DNA from: Paenibacillus yonginensis
Lineage (GTDB): Bacteria > Bacillota > Bacilli > Paenibacillales > Paenibacillaceae
Assembly: GCF_001685395.1 (NCBI RefSeq)
Contig: NZ_CP014167.1
Location: 434,001 to 498,000, forward strand
Direction of reading: 5' to 3'
Length of the DNA stretch: 64,000 nt
Below are positions 60,960 to 64,000 of the stretch, piece by piece. The notes beneath the pieces are model-generated. The model was not told the DNA's origin, made no database searches, and saw nothing but the letters and a program-made list of their open reading frames with translations. The position numbers and the translations under genes are program-made. How positions within the stretch are numbered: position 1 is the stretch's first letter; every line of letters begins with the position of its first letter.

Positions 60960-61034
60960 GGCCCGTTGGTCAAGGGGTTAAGACACCTCCCTTTCACGGA
61001 GGTAACAGGGGTTCGAATCCCCTACGGGTCACCA
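60960..61034 (+). tRNA. tRNA-Glu (TTC)
   Basis: A 75-base tRNA. Acceptor GGCCCGT pairs with ACGGGTC (one G-T pair), anticodon loop CTTTCAC gives TTC, T-loop GGTTCGAATCC, and CCA is encoded. Confidence 0.96.
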
Positions 61035-61037
61035 TAT

Positions 61038-61120
61038 GCGGTAGTGGTGGAATGGCAGACACGCTATCTTGAGGGGGTAGTGGGCGTATGCTCGTGGAGG
61101 TTCGAGTCCTCTCTACCGCA
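61038..61120 (+). tRNA. tRNA-Leu (GAG), copy 1
   Basis: An 83-base class II tRNA. Acceptor GCGGTAG pairs with CTACCGC, anticodon loop TTGAGGG gives GAG, reading CTC/CTT. CCA is not encoded. The variable arm GGGCG-TA-TGCTC contains two G-T pairs, unlike copy 2. It lies 3 bases after tRNA-Glu. Confidence 0.95.
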
Positions 61121-61136
61121 TTCTAATGACAAAGGA

Positions 61137-61176
61137 AAGACGGCTCTGGATATTCCTTCCGGAGCCGTCTTTTTTC
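61137..61176 (+). terminator. Terminator of the tRNA-Glu/Leu unit
   Basis: GACGGCTC pairs with GAGCCGTC, with GG/CC inside, followed by TTTTTTCTTTT. Confidence 0.85.
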
Positions 61177-61380
61177 TTTTGTCTATGAAAATTTTCAGCA
61201 AAAAACTTGGCTTTATAAACTTTACATTTTACGTCGGCTATACTAGTATAATTCATGTTCTCTTTAGTTACATAAAGCACGGTTATATCGAAAGTTAAAT
61301 TATGTTATAATTGATTAGATGCTGGGAAAGCAAGTTTTAATTGAAGTGATGATAAATGAAGGTCATTATAAAAGATCGGT

Positions 61381-62016
61381 TTATAGATCTTGTTCTCGCT
61401 GCTTCTTCTCCAGGATGGCAGCATATTGAGGATACAAATGTCCCATGCATTCCGTACATATATCATGCGTGAACTCAATATGCAGATGAGTTTTCAAATA
61501 ACTTTCGAGGGAGTGCCAGTGATCCTGGTTGTCCCGGATTCTTTTGCAGACGGCGCACATCGGCAGAAGCTGGCTAATGGAGGAATCGACCGAACCGTCA
61601 GAGGCGAGGGAAGCTACCGTTTCGGTATGGAGAGCCGATATATCGTGAAGACTGATTACCAGCCCCTGCGGTCTCCGGGTCTGATCCAGCAAAGGTGCGA
61701 TTTCAAGCATCAGCCATTGCGGCCCAGTTATAGTGTGATGATGAAATTGGACCGGTTCAAAGGAATCCGCACCCTGGAGCAACTCGTCTAGCTTGGAGAG
61801 GCAATACTTGGCCAGATGATCGCCGAAGTCGCTTCTGCATTCGGCCATTTGAATCAGATTGACCCCATGCCAGTCAAAATCGGAGGGAACGTTGTTTTGC
61901 AGCGCGATCTGAACCCAGCCTTCATTATAATCGACGATATTACCTTCCATATTTGTGATCACTAAACCATATCGCAGGGAACGGACCACGTTTGTCCATT
62001 GCAAATAATTGTCCAC
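61381..62016 (-). CDS. PAS-domain protein with four-cysteine C-terminal motif
   Basis: A 211-residue cytoplasmic protein. An N-terminal PAS domain (residues about 5-130: YGLVITNMEGNIVDYNEGWVQ through GLVISLHDIS) is followed by a short domain with two Cys pairs, CAVCKRIRDNQDHWHSLESY and FTHDICTECMGHLYP. This C-x2-C ... C-x2-C tail is found on other bacterial PAS and receiver proteins and may bind metal; its job is unknown. GTG start at 62016 follows AAGGAG. No kinase, cyclase or HTH output is present. It is divergent from an XRE regulator. Confidence 0.8.
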   Translation of the reverse strand: MDNYLQWTNVVRSLRYGLVITNMEGNIVDYNEGWVQIALQNNVPSDFDWHGVNLIQMAECRSDFGDHLAKYCLSKLDELLQGADSFEPVQFHHHTITGPQWLMLEIAPLLDQTRRPQGLVISLHDISALHTETVASLASDGSVDSSISQLLPMCAVCKRIRDNQDHWHSLESYLKTHLHIEFTHDICTECMGHLYPQYAAILEKKQREQDL

Positions 62017-62035
62017 ATCAACGCTCCTTACTTTT

Positions 62036-62102
62036 AACCTCGAGACCGGTGAACCTCAAGATCAATTGAATCTCAAGATTAGGGGAACCTCGAGAACTAC
62101 AA
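62036..62102. repeat. Four imperfect 16-17 base tandem repeats
   Basis: Four units beginning AACCTCGAGA, AACCTCAAGA, AATCTCAAGA and AACCTCGAGA start at 62036, 62052, 62069 and 62086. They lie directly upstream of the PAS gene's ribosome binding site, in the divergent region shared with the XRE gene. Confidence 0.65.
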
Positions 62103-62149
62103 CCATGAATGGGAACAAGAAGCACCAGCAGGAGCTTGTCGTAGTTCTC
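62092..62149. promoter_or_regulatory. Inverted repeat in the PAS/XRE divergent region
   Basis: GAGAACTAC (62092-62100) and GTAGTTCTC (62141-62149) are exact inverted repeats, with a nested CAAG/CTTG pair inside the 40-base loop. Possible regulator site or leader structure of the PAS gene. Confidence 0.45.
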
Positions 62150-62233
62150 ATTATATACGAAGTTGCGTCATTTAACAACAAAATATAACTGATTTGCGTA
62201 AATAAATGTTTAACACATTGGAGGAAAGTCAGA

Positions 62234-62614
62234 ATGCATTCCATTTATGAGCGGATTGACCTGTTGATCCGGATGAAGAAAATGACTAAAAAGAATTTTT
62301 GCGAAGAACTCGGAATCAGCACGGGGAACCTGGGGGACTGGAAACGGGGAAAATCGACGCCGAGTACAAATAAACTGATTGAGATCGCCGCTTTTTTTGA
62401 TGTCAGTCTGGATTGGCTGATGCTGGGCAAAGGGACGCTCAATTCGGCTGTGAAAGAGCAGGCGGAGTCTTACCGCCATTATTATTCCCGGCTGGATGAA
62501 GATGGGCGAACGGCACAGCTGACACCTGAGGAAGAAGCTTTTATCCGCGAATATATAGCGTTCACCCAATATAGAAAGCAGCGCAACCGATCGTTGGGGG
62601 ACACGGAATCGTAA
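62234..62614 (+). CDS. XRE-family helix-turn-helix regulator
   Basis: A 126-residue regulator. The N-terminal HTH_3 domain (residues 4-66) includes RIDLLIRMKKMTKKNFCEEL followed by GISTGNLGDWKRGKSTPS, then LIEIAAFFDVSLDWLMLG. The C-terminal half is charged and helical (LTPEEEAFIREYIAF) and may dimerise. TTGGAGGAAAG precedes the ATG. It is divergent from the PAS-Cys4 gene and followed by tRNA-Leu copy 2. Phage-type repressors have the same HTH, but no phage gene is nearby. Confidence 0.88.
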   Translation: MHSIYERIDLLIRMKKMTKKNFCEELGISTGNLGDWKRGKSTPSTNKLIEIAAFFDVSLDWLMLGKGTLNSAVKEQAESYRHYYSRLDEDGRTAQLTPEEEAFIREYIAFTQYRKQRNRSLGDTES

Positions 62615-62629
62615 TTTTTTATAAAATCC

Positions 62630-62658
62630 TTTACTTATGAATTTGGCAAGTATATAAT
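62630..62658 (+). promoter_or_regulatory. Promoter of tRNA-Leu copy 2
   Basis: TTTACT (62630-62635), 17-base spacer and a perfect TATAAT (62653-62658), 26 bases before the tRNA. Confidence 0.65.
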
Positions 62659-62684
62659 ATTAATGTTCGCTTCAAAAATAACTT

Positions 62685-62767
62685 GCGGTAGTGGTGGAAT
62701 GGCAGACACGCTATCTTGAGGGGGTAGTGGGCGTACGCCCGTGGAGGTTCGAGTCCTCTCTACCGCA
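62685..62767 (+). tRNA. tRNA-Leu (GAG), copy 2
   Basis: An 83-base tRNA differing from copy 1 (61038-61120) at two positions, both in the variable arm, where GGGCG-TA-CGCCC is fully Watson-Crick. It has its own promoter and terminator, so it is a separate unit. CCA is not encoded. Confidence 0.95.
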
Positions 62768-62790
62768 TAACGGAATTGAAGTCGGCATAT

Positions 62791-62840
62791 AAAAAGGTTT
62801 CTTCCAGCTGCAGATTGCTGCAGGGAAGAAACCTTTTTTA
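62791..62840. terminator. Bidirectional terminator between tRNA-Leu and the NRAMP gene
   Basis: AAAAAGGTTTCTTCC (62791-62805) and GGAAGAAACCTTTTT (62824-62838) are exact inverted repeats; an inner CTGCAG/CTGCAG pair closes the loop. T runs are present on both strands. Confidence 0.88.
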
Positions 62841-62866
62841 TTTTGCGCAAGGGCCGGAAGGAAAAA

Positions 62867-64000
62867 TTAGCCGATAAAAGTCTGCACCAGAAGGAAAACA
62901 TTAAGGGCGATGATCACGGCTGTGATGAACCAGGCCAGAATCGCGATCCAGCGTTTATTGACAAACTTGCCCATCTTCGTTTTGTCATTGGTGAATTTCA
63001 CGAGCGGAACAACCGCAAAAGGCAGCTGCAAAGACAGAACGACCTGACTGAAGACAAGCAGATCCTGAATCCCGCCTTCCCCATACATCGCCGTGACGAT
63101 TACGGCGGGAATAATGGCGATCATGCGGGTGATCAGGCGGCGCAGCCAGGGACGCAGACGAAGGTTCACGAAACCTTCCATCACAATCTGGCCGGCAAGG
63201 GTTCCGGTAAGCGTAGAGTTTTGACCGGATGCCAGCAGCGCAATCGCAAACATAATGCTGCCGAGCGTGGTTCCCACGATGGGGGTAAGCAGATGATAAG
63301 CATCGCCGATGTCGGCGACGCTGGTCATTCCATTAACATGGAACGTAGCGGCTGAAACAATCAGAATGGCCGAATTGATCAGCAGGGCAAAGGTTAAAGC
63401 GATCGTGGAATCCCAGGTCATGTATTTGACAGCTTGCCGTTTGCCGAGCTCGGTCTGCTCATATTGTCTCGTTTGAACGATTGAGGAATGCAAATACAGA
63501 TTATGCGGCATCACCGTTGCCCCTAGAATACCGACTGCAATGTAAAGCATAGCCGGATTGGTCACGATTTCGGCTTTGGGTACATATCCCCTCAAAATGC
63601 CGCCCATGTCCGGTTTGGCCAGGAACAGGTCCACGCCAAAACAAACCCCGATCGTCATGATCAGGACAATCACAAAAATTTCAAGTGACCTGAAGCCTTT
63701 ATTCTGCAGCAGCAAAATAATCAGCACGTCAACCGCAGTGATCAGTACGCCGTATAAAAGCGGGATTCCGAATAACAGGTTGAGCGCAATCGCCGAGCCG
63801 ATGACCTCGGCCAGGTCGCAGGCGGCAATGGCCAACTCGCACAGCAGCCATAGCGCCACCGAAGCCGGCTTCGAAAAATGGTCCCGGCAGGCCTGGGCTA
63901 AATCACGTCCGGTTACAATGCCAAGTTTGCCGGATAAATGCTGCAGCAGGACGGCCATCAGGTTGGACAGCAGGATCACAGCCAGCAGCGTGTAGCCGAA
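62867..64000 (-). CDS. mntH: NRAMP-family Mn2+/Fe2+ transporter, N terminus cut by window edge
   Basis: The visible 378 residues cover most of an NRAMP proton-coupled manganese transporter (full length about 420-450). The DPGN motif of the first helix lies beyond the window. Visible are [20 protein letters not shown] (helix 2), [20 protein letters not shown] (helix 3), the hallmark [10 protein letters not shown] in helix 6, and the closing helices. It lies in the cytoplasmic membrane. Regulation by an MntR or Fur protein would act upstream, out of view. The frame remains open to the window end. Confidence 0.92.
   Translation of the reverse strand, partial: FGYTLLAVILLSNLMAVLLQHLSGKLGIVTGRDLAQACRDHFSKPASVALWLLCELAIAACDLAEVIGSAIALNLLFGIPLLYGVLITAVDVLIILLLQNKGFRSLEIFVIVLIMTIGVCFGVDLFLAKPDMGGILRGYVPKAEIVTNPAMLYIAVGILGATVMPHNLYLHSSIVQTRQYEQTELGKRQAVKYMTWDSTIALTFALLINSAILIVSAATFHVNGMTSVADIGDAYHLLTPIVGTTLGSIMFAIALLASGQNSTLTGTLAGQIVMEGFVNLRLRPWLRRLITRMIAIIPAVIVTAMYGEGGIQDLLVFSQVVLSLQLPFAVVPLVKFTNDKTKMGKFVNKRWIAILAWFITAVIIALNVFLLVQTFIG

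Noticed and set aside
62234-62614. The XRE regulator next to tRNA-Leu as the end of a prophage or integrative element
   Set aside because: There is no integrase, attachment-site repeat or other phage gene near it; the second tRNA-Leu is intact with its own promoter and terminator.

Overview
The window looks like a chromosomal piece of a spore-forming, low-to-mid GC Firmicute close to Paenibacillus. Three things support this. The order lipoprotein gene - alr - ndoAI/ndoA - tex - cmpA - SprT-like gene matches the Bacillus/Paenibacillus ydcC-dal-ndoA-ydcI-ydcK neighbourhood and includes the sporulation gene cmpA. Ribosome binding sites are strong Firmicute AGGAGG types with frequent GTG and TTG starts. 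Many genes end in GC-rich hairpins followed by T runs. There is no plasmid or phage backbone and no CRISPR array.

Layout. 1-3.3 kb: a GlnL-type response regulator, then a short-chain dehydrogenase divergent from a MmyB-like regulator. 3.3-3.98 kb: a regulatory gap with a Nudix gene relic, a long inverted repeat and LacI-type operator candidates. 4-12.5 kb: a LacI regulator followed by one ATPase, two permeases and a binding protein of the LsrACDB/RhaSTPQ type, then an AllA-like protein, an M20 deacylase and a glutamine-amidotransferase-fold protein without a visible Cys nucleophile; together an unassigned catabolic operon. 12.5-14.7 kb: WYL regulator, VOC protein, YdeI-like protein. 14.7-20 kb: a four-carbon sugar acid (D-threonate/D-erythronate type) cluster with a PrpR-like regulator whose AAA+ domain is degenerate, a KdgT-type permease, a DtnK/OtnK kinase and PdxA2. 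20-32.2 kb: an unknown gene, a GntR/LacI hybrid regulator, a secreted crystallin-Vps62 protein, a five-gene peptide-type ABC importer with a HAD protein, and a second SDR. 32.3-34.4 kb: four decayed genes (AraC regulator, MocR-type aminotransferase, nitrilase, histidine phosphatase). 34.4-36.2 kb: a small heat-shock protein with CtsR-like boxes and a VanZ protein.

Two apparently identical group IIC introns (36346-38247 and 57156-59057) lie 20.8 kb apart in the same orientation, each directly behind an intrinsic terminator. Between them are housekeeping genes: sulfurtransferase, dGTPase, thymidine kinase, esterase, aldehyde dehydrogenase, subtilase, fhs, lipoprotein, alr, ndoAI-ndoA, tex, cmpA, SprT-like gene, and tRNA-Asn/tRNA-Ser. 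After the second intron come a Cof-type phosphatase with a DeoR regulator, tRNA-Glu and two tRNA-Leu(GAG) genes, a PAS protein with a four-cysteine tail divergent from an XRE regulator, and the 3' part of an NRAMP manganese transporter cut by the window edge.

The best candidates for something undescribed are the LacI/ABC/AllA/M20/amidotransferase-like operon and the threonate cluster run by a regulator that appears to have lost sigma-54 ATPase function. The clearest biological story is the paired class C introns, each sitting on a terminator.
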